DNA of 23,940 bases, from positions 1-23,940 of the IMG/VR virus record IMGVR_UViG_3300025769_000838. One strand, given 5' to 3'. Within the stretch, counting starts at the first letter, position 1, and each line of letters begins with the position of its first letter. This DNA comes from a virus. Positions 13,240 through 22,877 of this stretch are shown in pieces. Under the pieces are notes generated by a model that was given only the letters and a program-made list of their open reading frames with translations, was not told the origin of the DNA and did no database searches. The translations under genes and the position numbers were made by a program.

Positions 13240-16200
13240 TGCTGTCCTCGTAACCTTGCTGCCAATAGCTGGTCTTGTGGGTTAGGCAGTGTTATAGCAT
13301 TAGCCATTGAAGTTTGTGCGGGTCCCGCCGAAGGGGCTGTAGCAGGACCCGCTTGCGCTACCACAGGAGGAGGTGTGGTTGCAGCAACTGGTTCAGTTGT
13401 TGGTGCCTCAGAGATAGGAACCAAACGAGATGGGTCAAAGTCTGGAGATGGTGCCTCTTCTTCTATCATCGGCTCGTCAAGCCTGCGCCCCATTAACTCA
13501 TAACGAATACTATTTAAGTCACCCATTGGCAAGTCATTATCGTTTTCACGAACGCGCCTGCGAATCTCTGAGCTAACCTTCATAGGAACAAATTCGCCTC
13601 GCATCAACTCTGATACGTTGGCTACTTTGTTTTTCTTCATGGCACGACGGATCTCACCATCAGACATACCTAGCCGTCTCATGTTTTCGACGTTTCTGTA
13701 CATCTCTTGCATAACCCGAAATCTAGTTTCGTTAGCTTCGCGGTAAGTGCTTATAGCATTTTCAGGATCGAGGGCACTTCTCGTAGAAACGGCACTGTTA
13801 AAGATCTGACTTGCGCTTCTGATCCCGCGTCCATACTCGAAGCCCTTGTACATCAGAATGTTCTCTGGCTTAACCTCAATCTCTGACAAACCCGTGAAAG
13901 CTCGAAACAATTCTTCTGCTGCGCGTCTTTCGTTACCAGCAGGGTCAACTGTGTCACCCATAAACATAGAACGAGCGAACCTGCCAACTTCGATGCCGGG
14001 CTCCTGTGTTTCTTTGGTCATTCCTTTAAGCTGGAACGGAGCGCCACCGGGCACGACTGAGTCAGCAATATGCATAAACGACTTATAAGCTTTGTCTCCC
14101 GGTGTATCTTCTTGCCGGTAAACCTTGGCACCTGTCCCCGTTACGCCGCCACGAGTAGTTGTATCGAGCATTTTTTCGGTGATAATAGACTCACCAAAGA
14201 ATGGCTCGAATATTTCTGCTACAGCGCCAAGTACAGCTTCTGTTGCAATCGCGTCCGCATCTTTGCCAAGATCTTCACCCTTGTTAATGGCATTAAGAAT
14301 AGCTAGTGCTGGACGCTGCAAGTAGTCGTACGGGTTTGTGTAACTATAGTCTATGTAGCCTTTGAGGTTTCCGTCCTTATCCACCGTGGTAGGAATCAGG
14401 CGACTGTTCTTCTGCCAAGAAGGGCCACTCTCTCGGGCAGCGTCAAGTTGTTCTTGCGATACACCTGTTAAGTCCATAGCCATCTTTTGTAGGGCAGCGG
14501 GTGCAACAACGGCGGTGGAGGTAAAACCAATTAACCGACGCATACCGATTTCCTGAACTGCTCTGTTATCACTGGCTAGCTCTTTAAGGGCAACACCAAG
14601 AGTGTTTGCGCTAGTGCGGAGAATCTCAGCAGGGAAAGCGATGAAGTTACCTACAGGCAGCTTACGAATACCCTTGATAAACTCAGGCACACGCTCATAG
14701 TTCGGTACAGTGTTTCTTACAATATCTGCGGCGTACTCATTTACAGACTTACCAAGTGCCTGTGAAGCAGCAGCCTCACTGCCATATGCCTGAATGATTT
14801 TGTTTCTTTCAAACTCAAAATTATAGATCTTCCATACATCGTCACCACCCTGATACGCATCTTTTAATCTTGTGTTGAGGCTGGTTAGCATACTTGCGGG
14901 TTTAGAGCGGCTAAACACGTTTCCAACTTTTTGACCAACAGGAATGCCCATAATGTCCGCGTCGGCCTGACGAGTCAGTCCAAGACCTTCTTTAATCAAG
15001 CGGTCCATTTCTCGAACTTGAGTCTGTGTTCCAACCACACCAAGACGCTGTAGCTCCTGATAGTATTTGGCTTTATCTATATCACCACGTTTGGTTATGT
15101 TGCCCATGACAGTGGAGAAAGATTCCCACAGGTTTGCACCACCGCCGACGTTGCCCTGCGACAAAGCAAACAAAGCGGCTGATGTTACGTTTCTAATCTG
15201 CGTTACAGGAGACAGCACTGTTTTTGCATATTGCGATACACCCTTGGTTTTTAAGAACCCAGAGTAAACGGCTTTCATCGTGTTGCCCATTGTGCCAGCG
15301 TCACCGATGGTCAGGCGAGTCATGTCGTTGTATATACGATTCGGTACATAGACACCCTCGAGAGAGCCAAAACCTTTTTCAAGTTTTTGGTATCCCTCAA
15401 ACTTAACTGGGTTTTGAGCAAACCTATCCGCGCTTACGAAGTTATCACCCTGATCTACAAGGTTTGTACGGATGTACTTAAAGTAATCGTCAACAGCACG
15501 AAACTCTGCCATATCTGCAATGGTAGATATGTACGCTTCCTGCGGATCTTTTACTTCACCGAGTAGCTTACGAAGGGCTTCGTTGTTTACCTGACGAGAA
15601 GAGAACAAACTTTCTTTCAGCTTCTTATCGGCAACACGAGCCTGTGCTTCGCTCCCTGCTTTTATTGGCCTGCGACCACGGTTCGAGTACCGAGCAACAA
15701 AGTTCTCGACAAGATTTTCTGCGGCAGTATCACTCAGTTTCTGTGACTTACCAACGCCAGTCAAGAAATCACTAGGCAACGGAACATCTGGGTTTAAATC
15801 TTTGTATAGATTTTCCGCCGCCTTGGGGTGTGCTTTGAAAAAATCTACAGCTTCTTTTCTAGCGTCTGCAAACTCAGCGCTCTTCAGGAAGTTCTTGTCC
15901 TCAAAGATTTTGTACTTACGACGCAAATAAGAACCGATGTTATCGTTAATTGCATTAACGATATCGTCAGCTTCCCGAGTAGCTAGGTAGTCAGAATTCT
16001 TAATCGAGTTGGAAAGCTTATCTACCTGTGCCCGCATTTGCTTTGCTGGCTGGCGCATAAAGTCAGGGAGCATGCTCTCTAACGTCGAACCTGTGTCCTT
16101 TGCATTACGAACAAAGTCAGGATCTTTTGTTAGGTAGCCATACAGCCGGTTCATTACTTCAGAACGAGCCAAGGGTGTGCCTTCAACCATCACAGTCTCA

Positions 16201-17126
16201 GACTTTTTAAAGACCTTGTCCAACCCGTCCTGTACTTCTTTTAAGTACCGAGCCGCCTCACCAAGCTCTGCCTCTACCTCACCGTTGATTTTAGACTTAA
16301 CCTCGAACACATCTTGCGGCAGGTTACCACGGGCGCGGAACACAGAAGCGATTTTATTCAGGCTGTCGCCAACCATATCATCTCGTTCAGCCAGCTTTTT
16401 AATTGGTGCACTGATAGCTTTTGCAGCGGGAAGAATTCCTTTTTGAACTACTGGTGCCACTACGGGAGTAGCTACTTTAGACACTCCTGTACCCAGAAGA
16501 CCAATCGCCTTCAGAGCTTCTGGAGCAACAGCGGTTAGACCACCAGCCTCCAAAGCAAAGCTTACTCTGTTGCCAATACGAGCGGCTGCTTTTTCTTTTC
16601 CACGAAGACCAATTGTATCTTCGGTTGTTGTCGGTCCTGTTTGAAAAAAGTCGCCAAGCGTTGTTACGCCGTCTGTAGCTACCACAGCATCGGTCACGGC
16701 TGCTGCGCCAACTTGCGCTGCACGATTAGTCACCGTTCCGAGATTGGCAAGACGACCAAGCTTGCTTGCAACACCGGCTGCCCCGAGACCGGGAACGACA
16801 AACTGTGCTGCAACTTCGGCAATGGTTCCTGCTGTGCCCTCTGGATCAATGCCAGCGGCCTCACGGATTCCTTCAAAGAAGTTGGTTACATCTGTGGAGT
16901 AGTCTGTGTCATAGACTACGTCAACGCCAGCAGTGGCAAGTTCAGCTATGCCCTGAGGTATGGCAAGTAAGCCAGAAGCAATGCCCTCGGCTATTTCCTG
17001 CGTTGTAGATTCCTGCGTCGGTGACACATCATCTTGAATGGCGACCAAACGAGAGGGGTCGAATGCAGGCTCTTCCGCTGGTTCGTCAGTAATCGGAACC
17101 AGACGGCTTGGATCAAAATCAACCAT
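13236..17126 (-). CDS. Giant internal virion / DNA ejection-type protein (1296 aa)
   Basis: The longest gene here sits next to other internal-protein candidates, in the place where T7-like phages carry gp15 and gp16. The N-terminus holds two copies of FDPSRLV (residues 4-10 and 22-28), and a third copy is near the C-terminus (1230-1236). Residues roughly 95-160 are rich in Ala, Val and Gly, like membrane-inserting segments of ejected proteins. The middle is long and helical, with Lys/Glu-rich coils. The C-terminus ends in a Pro/Ala-rich low-complexity tail (AGPATAPSAGPAQ). A role in forming the conduit for DNA entry is inferred from size and position. A lytic transglycosylase motif was not found. 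Confidence 0.75.
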   Translation of the reverse strand: MVDFDPSRLVPITDEPAEEPAFDPSRLVAIQDDVSPTQESTTQEIAEGIASGLLAIPQGIAELATAGVDVVYDTDYSTDVTNFFEGIREAAGIDPEGTAGTIAEVAAQFVVPGLGAAGVASKLGRLANLGTVTNRAAQVGAAAVTDAVVATDGVTTLGDFFQTGPTTTEDTIGLRGKEKAAARIGNRVSFALEAGGLTAVAPEALKAIGLLGTGVSKVATPVVAPVVQKGILPAAKAISAPIKKLAERDDMVGDSLNKIASVFRARGNLPQDVFEVKSKINGEVEAELGEAARYLKEVQDGLDKVFKKSETVMVEGTPLARSEVMNRLYGYLTKDPDFVRNAKDTGSTLESMLPDFMRQPAKQMRAQVDKLSNSIKNSDYLATREADDIVNAINDNIGSYLRRKYKIFEDKNFLKSAEFADARKEAVDFFKAHPKAAENLYKDLNPDVPLPSDFLTGVGKSQKLSDTAAENLVENFVARYSNRGRRPIKAGSEAQARVADKKLKESLFSSRQVNNEALRKLLGEVKDPQEAYISTIADMAEFRAVDDYFKYIRTNLVDQGDNFVSADRFAQNPVKFEGYQKLEKGFGSLEGVYVPNRIYNDMTRLTIGDAGTMGNTMKAVYSGFLKTKGVSQYAKTVLSPVTQIRNVTSAALFALSQGNVGGGANLWESFSTVMGNITKRGDIDKAKYYQELQRLGVVGTQTQVREMDRLIKEGLGLTRQADADIMGIPVGQKVGNVFSRSKPASMLTSLNTRLKDAYQGGDDVWKIYNFEFERNKIIQAYGSEAAASQALGKSVNEYAADIVRNTVPNYERVPEFIKGIRKLPVGNFIAFPAEILRTSANTLGVALKELASDNRAVQEIGMRRLIGFTSTAVVAPAALQKMAMDLTGVSQEQLDAARESGPSWQKNSRLIPTTVDKDGNLKGYIDYSYTNPYDYLQRPALAILNAINKGEDLGKDADAIATEAVLGAVAEIFEPFFGESIITEKMLDTTTRGGVTGTGAKVYRQEDTPGDKAYKSFMHIADSVVPGGAPFQLKGMTKETQEPGIEVGRFARSMFMGDTVDPAGNERRAAEELFRAFTGLSEIEVKPENILMYKGFEYGRGIRSASQIFNSAVSTRSALDPENAISTYREANETRFRVMQEMYRNVENMRRLGMSDGEIRRAMKKNKVANVSELMRGEFVPMKVSSEIRRRVRENDNDLPMGDLNSIRYELMGRRLDEPMIEEEAPSPDFDPSRLVPISEAPTTEPVAATTPPPVVAQAGPATAPSAGPAQTSMANAITLPNPQDQLLAARLRGQQ

Positions 17127-17129
17127 GAC

Positions 17130-19085
17130 TTATTTCCCAGTAGCTTCTGGTAAGAATGTTCCGTCTGCTTGTTTTACGACAATTGTACCTGTGTCCGGGT
17201 CTCTAAAACGAGTGCCAACGGGAGCGCTAGCCGGGTTGACGGCGGTAGCAGCGGAGTCAGATGTCGTACTTGTTCCCGCAGCGTAAGTCATCATTTCCTG
17301 TAGGCTAGGAGGGGTATTCTTAGAATACCGATTTGGGAATTCCCGAATCATTCTAGCTGTTATGTCCGCCCTTCCATCTTCCGATTTTAACATTTCTTGC
17401 GCGAATCTTTCAGGAGCCATTGCCTGACCTGTTGTAGACTTAACGGTAAGCGCTGACGACATAATACGAGATGAGTTGTCTTCTAGCCATGCTTTACCTT
17501 TTTCGTTCCAGCTAAACTTACCCTTATCATCAATTGTACCGTAGCCTATTTCAGCAGCATTTTGAACAAAATCGGGAAGAGCCTTTAGCGCATTCTGTCT
17601 GTTCGTAATAACATTTTGTTTTATAGTCTCGTCAAGGGTTTTTCCTTGCAACTCAAGCCCGGCAATATCTCTTAGAAGCCCTACTTCAAGTTGACGATTT
17701 GCAAGAGACATTCTTAGCCCAAGCTCTTGCTGCTTGTAAGCTGAATCAGACTCAAACTGATCTCTTTTTTGATTAAGATCTGCTAGACGATAGTTGAAGT
17801 TATTTTGCATTGTAGCCAATGCAATCTTTTCATCTTTGTCTGTTTTAACAAGATCGCGAAGAGTAGCTCTGTACTCTTTTCTCTCTTCAGCTTCCATCTC
17901 GTTCAGGTCTTTAATGTCTTTGCTGTAGGAATCCATGCCCACCATTAAGCCTTTAGCCACGTTGGTAAGCGCGTTCTCACTTTCGCCAGCGGCGATAGCA
18001 AGACCAGCCATTGTCAAGTTCCTCCAGAAAGAAGCGCTCTTACTTTCACTTGCTCTCGATGGGTCAAAGCCCATAATTTCTTTTGCCTGTTTTTCCATAT
18101 CAGACAAAGAAGTCTTTGCAGGCAAAACCATACTCAATGCTGCGGCAGCCTCTGGAGTAGCAGCTTCGGCAGCGTTAAGCTTAACGGCTGGTTTTTTAGC
18201 TGCGTCGCCGCCGGTAACAAGTGTACCAGCTTCAGCTTTTTGCAAAAGCTTGCCTAGTTTCTGCTGGCTTACGTTTGATTTTTTATCGCCTTCGTTAACA
18301 GCAGGTTTTTTGTTTACGTCAAACAGATTGTCGGTGCTTGCTCCAGCGTCTGTTGCTGCTTTGTCTTGGGTTGATGTGGTCGTAGCAGCTAGAGTTTCAC
18401 CTAAGTTTAGGTCTCCAGTACCATACATATTTTCATAGTTCAACGCATCCGAAACAAGGGGAGAAACCGGGGGTGGTGTCTCACCAGTTTGTGGAAGCAG
18501 CATAGATGGATCTGTTAAGTTGCCAGATTGTTCCGCAGCAACGCCTTTTAACTGAGGTGTTGTCAGGTAATCGGTGACTGGACGCATAAAGTCACCGCTC
18601 ATAAGTTCGGCTGCTGAACCTGTTACGGCTCTAACCCCTGAATCTATCGCTCTTAGACCTGTTTGAATCGGGTTTTGTTTCGTGTCCGTCCCGTAAAAGA
18701 ATTCGTTTACTGAAGCAATACCTTTATCGATCAGATCAGGAACTGCAACAGTAGGCGCTGTAGAAACCTGTGTAGGAGGATTATTGACTGCTGCCCTGTT
18801 AATGGCTTGTGCAGCCATACGAATGGCATTCTGTCCATCCTGTGTTTTTGCAGCTTCTCCATAGTTATTAGGATCAGCAAGTTCTTTAAGGGCGTATCTG
18901 TCGTTTGCTTGTATCGCTCGTTGAACAGCGGCGGTAAACGAGGTGGTGTTCATGCCACCCTGTGACATCCGCACAGGCCGCTGCGCTGCTACATTTGCTA
19001 ACTCAGGAGACGAAGCAAGGATGCCCATCGGCTGTCTTGAAGCACCGGGCTGCTGAAACATTCTGCGATATAGTGGATTCATCAT
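17130..19085 (-). CDS. Internal virion / structural protein (651 aa)
   Basis: The 651-residue protein begins MMNPLYRRMFQQPG, with its start sharing a base with the upstream stop (TAATG). The first 280 residues are low in complexity, rich in Ala, Thr, Asn and Pro, with alternating helix-forming patches. A Lys/Glu-rich coiled-coil region follows between about 370 and 500 (MEAEERKEYRATLRDLVKTD), then a C-terminal region (PSLQEMMTYAAG) and GTRFRDPDTGTIVVKQADG near the end. It contains one FDPSRAS (from 340), similar to the motif of the 1296-aa protein. It probably travels inside the virion. No catalytic motif is visible. Confidence 0.7.
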   Translation of the reverse strand: MMNPLYRRMFQQPGASRQPMGILASSPELANVAAQRPVRMSQGGMNTTSFTAAVQRAIQANDRYALKELADPNNYGEAAKTQDGQNAIRMAAQAINRAAVNNPPTQVSTAPTVAVPDLIDKGIASVNEFFYGTDTKQNPIQTGLRAIDSGVRAVTGSAAELMSGDFMRPVTDYLTTPQLKGVAAEQSGNLTDPSMLLPQTGETPPPVSPLVSDALNYENMYGTGDLNLGETLAATTTSTQDKAATDAGASTDNLFDVNKKPAVNEGDKKSNVSQQKLGKLLQKAEAGTLVTGGDAAKKPAVKLNAAEAATPEAAAALSMVLPAKTSLSDMEKQAKEIMGFDPSRASESKSASFWRNLTMAGLAIAAGESENALTNVAKGLMVGMDSYSKDIKDLNEMEAEERKEYRATLRDLVKTDKDEKIALATMQNNFNYRLADLNQKRDQFESDSAYKQQELGLRMSLANRQLEVGLLRDIAGLELQGKTLDETIKQNVITNRQNALKALPDFVQNAAEIGYGTIDDKGKFSWNEKGKAWLEDNSSRIMSSALTVKSTTGQAMAPERFAQEMLKSEDGRADITARMIREFPNRYSKNTPPSLQEMMTYAAGTSTTSDSAATAVNPASAPVGTRFRDPDTGTIVVKQADGTFLPEATGK

Positions 19086-19894
19086 TACCTACCAAACCCC
19101 AACCCTTGTTGCGCCTGACCATAAGCTCCTAGACCCGCGATACCAAGACCAAGAAGCTGCGATGTGGTGCTTGGTGGCGGTGTGGTGGTAGACGATGTTG
19201 TCTGCTGCAATGCAGGTACACCACGGAAAATATCTGACAAGAAGCCAATCTCTTGGTACGGCAAGGACTGCTGCTGCAACAAGTTCTGACGTGCGACATC
19301 CAGACCCTGCTGTGATGTCTGCTGTGTAAGACCACCAATACCAAGCAGTGTGTTAATGTCCTGCACACCCATCTGCTGTGCTTGTGCACCAAGACCAGCC
19401 TGTAGCTGTGCTGCTTGTTGTGCTGCCTGCTGCGCCTGTGAGTAACCCTGCTGACGAAGCTGCCCTGCTGACCGAGCCTGCTGCTCCATTGTAGCACGGC
19501 CTAGCTCTGCACCAGCTACTGCTGCGCGAGATCCACCAAAGGCACCCTGACCTACGGCCTGTGCCCCAAGCTGCTGTTGCTGCATCTGACCAGCGCGACC
19601 AATGTCTTGCATAGTCTGTTGAACAACTTGGTTCTCATAAGGATTAAAGAACTGTGAGACACCGCCCGGCGCTGCATATTGTTGCGCTGCCTGAAGGTAT
19701 GGCTGATATGCGCCCACACCTGCGGTGGCTTGACCAATGGCCTGCTGCTGTTCTGCCGACAGTCCAGCAAGCTGCTGCGGCGCATAAGGCATGCCTGTAC
19801 CTTTGAGGGCCGATGCTTGTGCAAAGATATCCTCAAGGAACTTTTCCTGAAACGGCGCTAGCCGTTGGGTAACTTCTTGTGTTTGTGTTGCCAT
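19085..19894 (-). CDS. Gln/Ala-rich virion-associated protein (269 aa)
   Basis: The protein is dominated by Gln and Ala in a long helical region (YSQAQQAAQQAAQLQAGLGA). The N-terminus (RLAPFQEKFLEDIFAQASAL) and the motifs FFNPYENQVVQQT and GAFGGSRAAVAGAELGRA are typical of a phage structural protein family near internal virion proteins, as far as I recall. The C-terminus has a Thr/Pro run and a glycine-rich hydrophobic end (LLGLGIAGLGAYGQAQ) that may insert in membrane. Function is inferred from neighbours only: an internal or tail-tip component. Both ends are coupled through TAATG. Confidence 0.7.
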   Translation of the reverse strand: MATQTQEVTQRLAPFQEKFLEDIFAQASALKGTGMPYAPQQLAGLSAEQQQAIGQATAGVGAYQPYLQAAQQYAAPGGVSQFFNPYENQVVQQTMQDIGRAGQMQQQQLGAQAVGQGAFGGSRAAVAGAELGRATMEQQARSAGQLRQQGYSQAQQAAQQAAQLQAGLGAQAQQMGVQDINTLLGIGGLTQQTSQQGLDVARQNLLQQQSLPYQEIGFLSDIFRGVPALQQTTSSTTTPPPSTTSQLLGLGIAGLGAYGQAQQGLGFGR

Positions 19895-20763
19895 TACGCT
19901 GTGGCCTCCAATTCTGCCATCATATCATACATTCGGGCTGCTCCGATATCCCTATCTCCGCCTCCCGCACCTTTAACAGCCTTGGCTGTTAGCACGAACT
20001 CTCCGTCAGAAAGCCACGCCGGAACAGAATCAGATGTCCCAGTTCCTGCACCTGCTACCTCACCAGTGTAATCACCTCGTTCTGCGGGATGCTCTATGCC
20101 GTGTTCGTACATAGCACCACCGTGTTTAGCATACACCGAGTCTACATCATACTTAAAGTCTGGTCTTTGTGTTTCCATCTTAGCTTCTTTGTATGCACGG
20201 ACATCATCAGGATTTCGTAAATCATATTCTACACCCTGATACGCTACTTTATGCGCCTCTCCACCAGCATAAGCGCGTTCTTTAGCGGCTTCTTCTTCTG
20301 GAGTGTCACCCAATAAAGCAAGAGCCGTGGAGCCAATGCCAAGAGATGTCATCGGATTATCGCTAATGAAGTCTGTAACTGTGTCAAACATGCCGCCGCC
20401 AGACTCTACCTGTGCTCCTGTGATATCCGCCAACTCGGCGGGCGCAACCCCACCTGCCTGCGCTATAGATGTTGCAGCAGGTTTATACAAAGACTGTTGC
20501 AGTGAGTTAGACCCAAACGCCCCTGTAGCCTGTGGGTTACGCATCATATTCGGCGACACAAAGGATGTCACACCATAGGCCAGTGCAGCATTGGTCAGCG
20601 CGTCATTGACCGACTTACCGCCAGCTAGGCTACCAATCCCAGATCCGATGGACGCGCCCAGAGGCCCACCAAAGTAGAACCCAGCCGCAGTACCAATAAG
20701 TGGCAGCAGATCCTCGCCGCTGCCCAGTCCTAACGCTTTTCCTAAATCACCAAATAAAGCCAT
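19894..20763 (-). CDS. Glycine-zipper virion protein with GTSDSxPA-LSDGEF motif (289 aa)
   Basis: Residues about 20-50 have a glycine-zipper pattern (GTAAGFYFGGPLGASIGSGI), as in membrane-penetrating phage proteins. The C-terminal part carries GTSDSVPAWLSDGEF (242-256) followed by TAKAVKGAG. This short motif recurs at the ends of many phage virion proteins whose function I cannot name. The central part includes a YAKHGGAMYEHGI segment. A role in membrane insertion during DNA entry is a fair guess from the zipper. Start and stop are shared by one base with both neighbours. Confidence 0.75.
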   Translation of the reverse strand: MALFGDLGKALGLGSGEDLLPLIGTAAGFYFGGPLGASIGSGIGSLAGGKSVNDALTNAALAYGVTSFVSPNMMRNPQATGAFGSNSLQQSLYKPAATSIAQAGGVAPAELADITGAQVESGGGMFDTVTDFISDNPMTSLGIGSTALALLGDTPEEEAAKERAYAGGEAHKVAYQGVEYDLRNPDDVRAYKEAKMETQRPDFKYDVDSVYAKHGGAMYEHGIEHPAERGDYTGEVAGAGTGTSDSVPAWLSDGEFVLTAKAVKGAGGGDRDIGAARMYDMMAELEATA

Positions 20764-20990
20764 TATGCTACCTTTACTGTACCTGCATCATTATACAGTG
20801 TCCCCGCCTCAAGTCCAGTGGCGCTTGTAGGCAGATCCGTTATGGTCAACCTAGTAGCGCGGATCTCTCCCGGATTGCGCTCCTGTTCAATAAATATCTC
20901 CAACGTCCGGATTAAGTCCTGCATATAAGAGCGTGTGTACTCTTCAGGAGCTTCCGGGAGCCTTGGTGGTGCGACCTGATTACCAGACAC
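20763..20990 (-). CDS. Small virion-associated protein (75 aa)
   Basis: A GTG start at 20990 overlaps the stop of the tail nozzle gene (TAGTG) and has GGGAGG just upstream. The protein reads APPRLPEAPEEYTRSYMQDL, a helix (IRTLEIFIEQERNPG), then RLTITDLPTSATGLEAG and TLYNDAGTVKVA. The TxLPTSxxGLxAGxLYNDxGTVKV ending is common in small phage tail or head-tail proteins, where it makes a beta-hairpin module. It is likely a minor structural or assembly component. Function is not established. Confidence 0.75.
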   Translation of the reverse strand: MSGNQVAPPRLPEAPEEYTRSYMQDLIRTLEIFIEQERNPGEIRATRLTITDLPTSATGLEAGTLYNDAGTVKVA

Positions 20991-22870
20991 TAGCGCCTCC
21001 CATCCGGGCGAATATCTACCCGAGGGCTACCAAGCCGCCATTTTGCGCCAAGCGCAGTTGACTCTACACGCATTGCAAAAGATCTACCCCTTGCCCGAAT
21101 ATACAACTGTTTCGTGTACTCTTCGACAGGACTAACTTGTGTTCTGGTTGTTGTCCCAGCAGCCGTGTTACCAAAGTCTTCACCCGGAAAATCGCGCGCC
21201 TTGATCGTAAACGTAGCCTGCGGCGTGGATATAGATGTTGATCCCGAGAAACTAAGATCAGGTATCACGCGCCGGATGTAGGCAAAGCTGTCGCCATCAC
21301 CGACGTCCATAACAGAAGATTCAATAAAAGAATCCATAGCCACGCCATCCGCGTCATAGCCAAATTCGTGGTTGTATACATAACCGTTGTCGTCCGTAGC
21401 AAGAGGGAAGGTCCGAGTTCCGCGATCCAGCCACGCAGTTCTATCGAGCGTACCGAAATACCAAACCTTATCTAAGTAGTTATATACAACGTACCGGTCA
21501 TTATCAAACGATCCTTCGGCTGGGTAGAACCAAAAGACCTCGCTAAACTCAGCGTTTACACCAGCAAAGATCTTGTCAATCTGATCAAGGTTGATGTCGT
21601 TAAACACCTTCTCTTTAACGGTGCAAGGTAGCTGAGTTGTCTGACCAGCATAGACATAGAAGTTATCAATGCCCATCCAAAAGACATAGTCCTCTGTGGC
21701 TACGGCGGAGTTTGGCCCGGCAATAGTGATGTTCGATGCAAGCTGCTGCAAGCCAAAAGTAAATGGCGGACCAATAAAGCGCATTGATGTAAGAGCAGTG
21801 TCAGTCCAGATCAGGATCTCACGCTTTGTTTCCAAGGCTCGTACAAACGTGGACCCCGAACCTAGGCGCAAGTCACCCGCTGTGTTGGTCGCTGTAGGCC
21901 ACCAATCAACAGAGTTTTCCTGACTGGAGAAACGAATGAGAAGCGGATCTTGTACACCGTCACCTTGGGTTGCCGCAGAGTTCGCACCGATGGCGTCACA
22001 ACCAAAAGCCAGAACGTGGCGATCACGATCAGAGACCATAACCTGCTTACAGATTGTTGGCACACTTGTCTGGCTGCTGCCGATTGTAGATAGCTCAACT
22101 GCTCGTGTACCAGCACCAGAACCCTTGTCCCAATAATAAATACCAGAGTCACGAGGATTAATGAGCAGGTCTTCACCAAAGTTATCGTGTGACCATAGGC
22201 GAATCTGCGTAGTGGTTGTCAGACCCCCCGGAGCAGCACTGCCCCAAGTGCCACGGCTCCACGTTCCTGCACCCCAACCTGTACCACCAATCTGCGAGTT
22301 CAGGCCAATGTTAATCTGATACGCCCCAACGACTGAAGAACCACCGTTGCCTGTGTCTGACGCATTGGCTGTCACAGACAATGTAATCTCATAGACATTG
22401 TTGTTTGCGACTGCTGTTACCTCATGCTCGACGTTCAGAATAGCAGCAAGCACGTTACCACCAAGATCTACAGCGCCGGAGAAGGTTACGAAGTCACCCA
22501 ACACCGCACCGTGGTTCGTGTCAGAAACAGTGATAATTGACGAGCCATTGGTCGCGGCAAAAGTTACGTCACCCGCTGCCGTTGTTTCTCGGATCGGGGT
22601 GATGTCGTTATAGGTTCCACCCTCTTCAATGTAATATTTTACATGTGTGCCAAGGCCGAGGAAGTTAGAGCCATCTAGAGCAATCCAGTTGTGGAGGGCG
22701 CGACAAGTTCCGAGGAACGTGGAGCTAGAATATTTAGCCCAACCGCCCATTTTTTCTGGGTAGCCAAGACGAAAGCGCACCTTGTCACCGTCACGCCAAC
22801 CGCCCTCATTTGAATATGAGGTAAGGTCTCTGACAATGCCGGGTCTAAATTGTAGCTTTGTTAGTGGCAT
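20990..22870 (-). CDS. Tail nozzle / DNA stabilisation-type protein (626 aa)
   Basis: The 626-residue protein begins PLTKLQFRPGIVRDLTSYS with EGGWRDGDKVRFRLGYPEKM (22-41), a signature of podovirus tail proteins in marine phages. The rest is beta-rich with repeating elements: NFLGLGTHVKYY, WGAGTWSRGTWG, DNFGEDLLINPRDSG and VFWMGIDNFYVYAG. These fit a beta-propeller like P22 gp10 or T7 gp12, which plugs the tail below the portal and keeps packaged DNA in. The family assignment is from pattern recognition and would be settled by structure comparison. A start codon for the following small gene overlaps its stop. Confidence 0.8.
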   Translation of the reverse strand: MPLTKLQFRPGIVRDLTSYSNEGGWRDGDKVRFRLGYPEKMGGWAKYSSSTFLGTCRALHNWIALDGSNFLGLGTHVKYYIEEGGTYNDITPIRETTAAGDVTFAATNGSSIITVSDTNHGAVLGDFVTFSGAVDLGGNVLAAILNVEHEVTAVANNNVYEITLSVTANASDTGNGGSSVVGAYQINIGLNSQIGGTGWGAGTWSRGTWGSAAPGGLTTTTQIRLWSHDNFGEDLLINPRDSGIYYWDKGSGAGTRAVELSTIGSSQTSVPTICKQVMVSDRDRHVLAFGCDAIGANSAATQGDGVQDPLLIRFSSQENSVDWWPTATNTAGDLRLGSGSTFVRALETKREILIWTDTALTSMRFIGPPFTFGLQQLASNITIAGPNSAVATEDYVFWMGIDNFYVYAGQTTQLPCTVKEKVFNDINLDQIDKIFAGVNAEFSEVFWFYPAEGSFDNDRYVVYNYLDKVWYFGTLDRTAWLDRGTRTFPLATDDNGYVYNHEFGYDADGVAMDSFIESSVMDVGDGDSFAYIRRVIPDLSFSGSTSISTPQATFTIKARDFPGEDFGNTAAGTTTRTQVSPVEEYTKQLYIRARGRSFAMRVESTALGAKWRLGSPRVDIRPDGRR

Positions 22871-22877
22871 GTATCAC

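Noticed and set aside
13318-13352. GC-rich inverted repeat GCGGGTCC / GGACCCGC
   Set aside because: It arises from the repeated Ala-Gly-Pro-Ala coding in the tail of the giant protein. There is no T-run, so it is not taken as a terminator.
17935-18438. 167-codon + strand open frame inside the 651-aa gene
   Set aside because: It is antisense to a low-complexity Ala/Thr/Lys-rich coding region, which produces long mirror frames rich in Ala, Ser and Leu.
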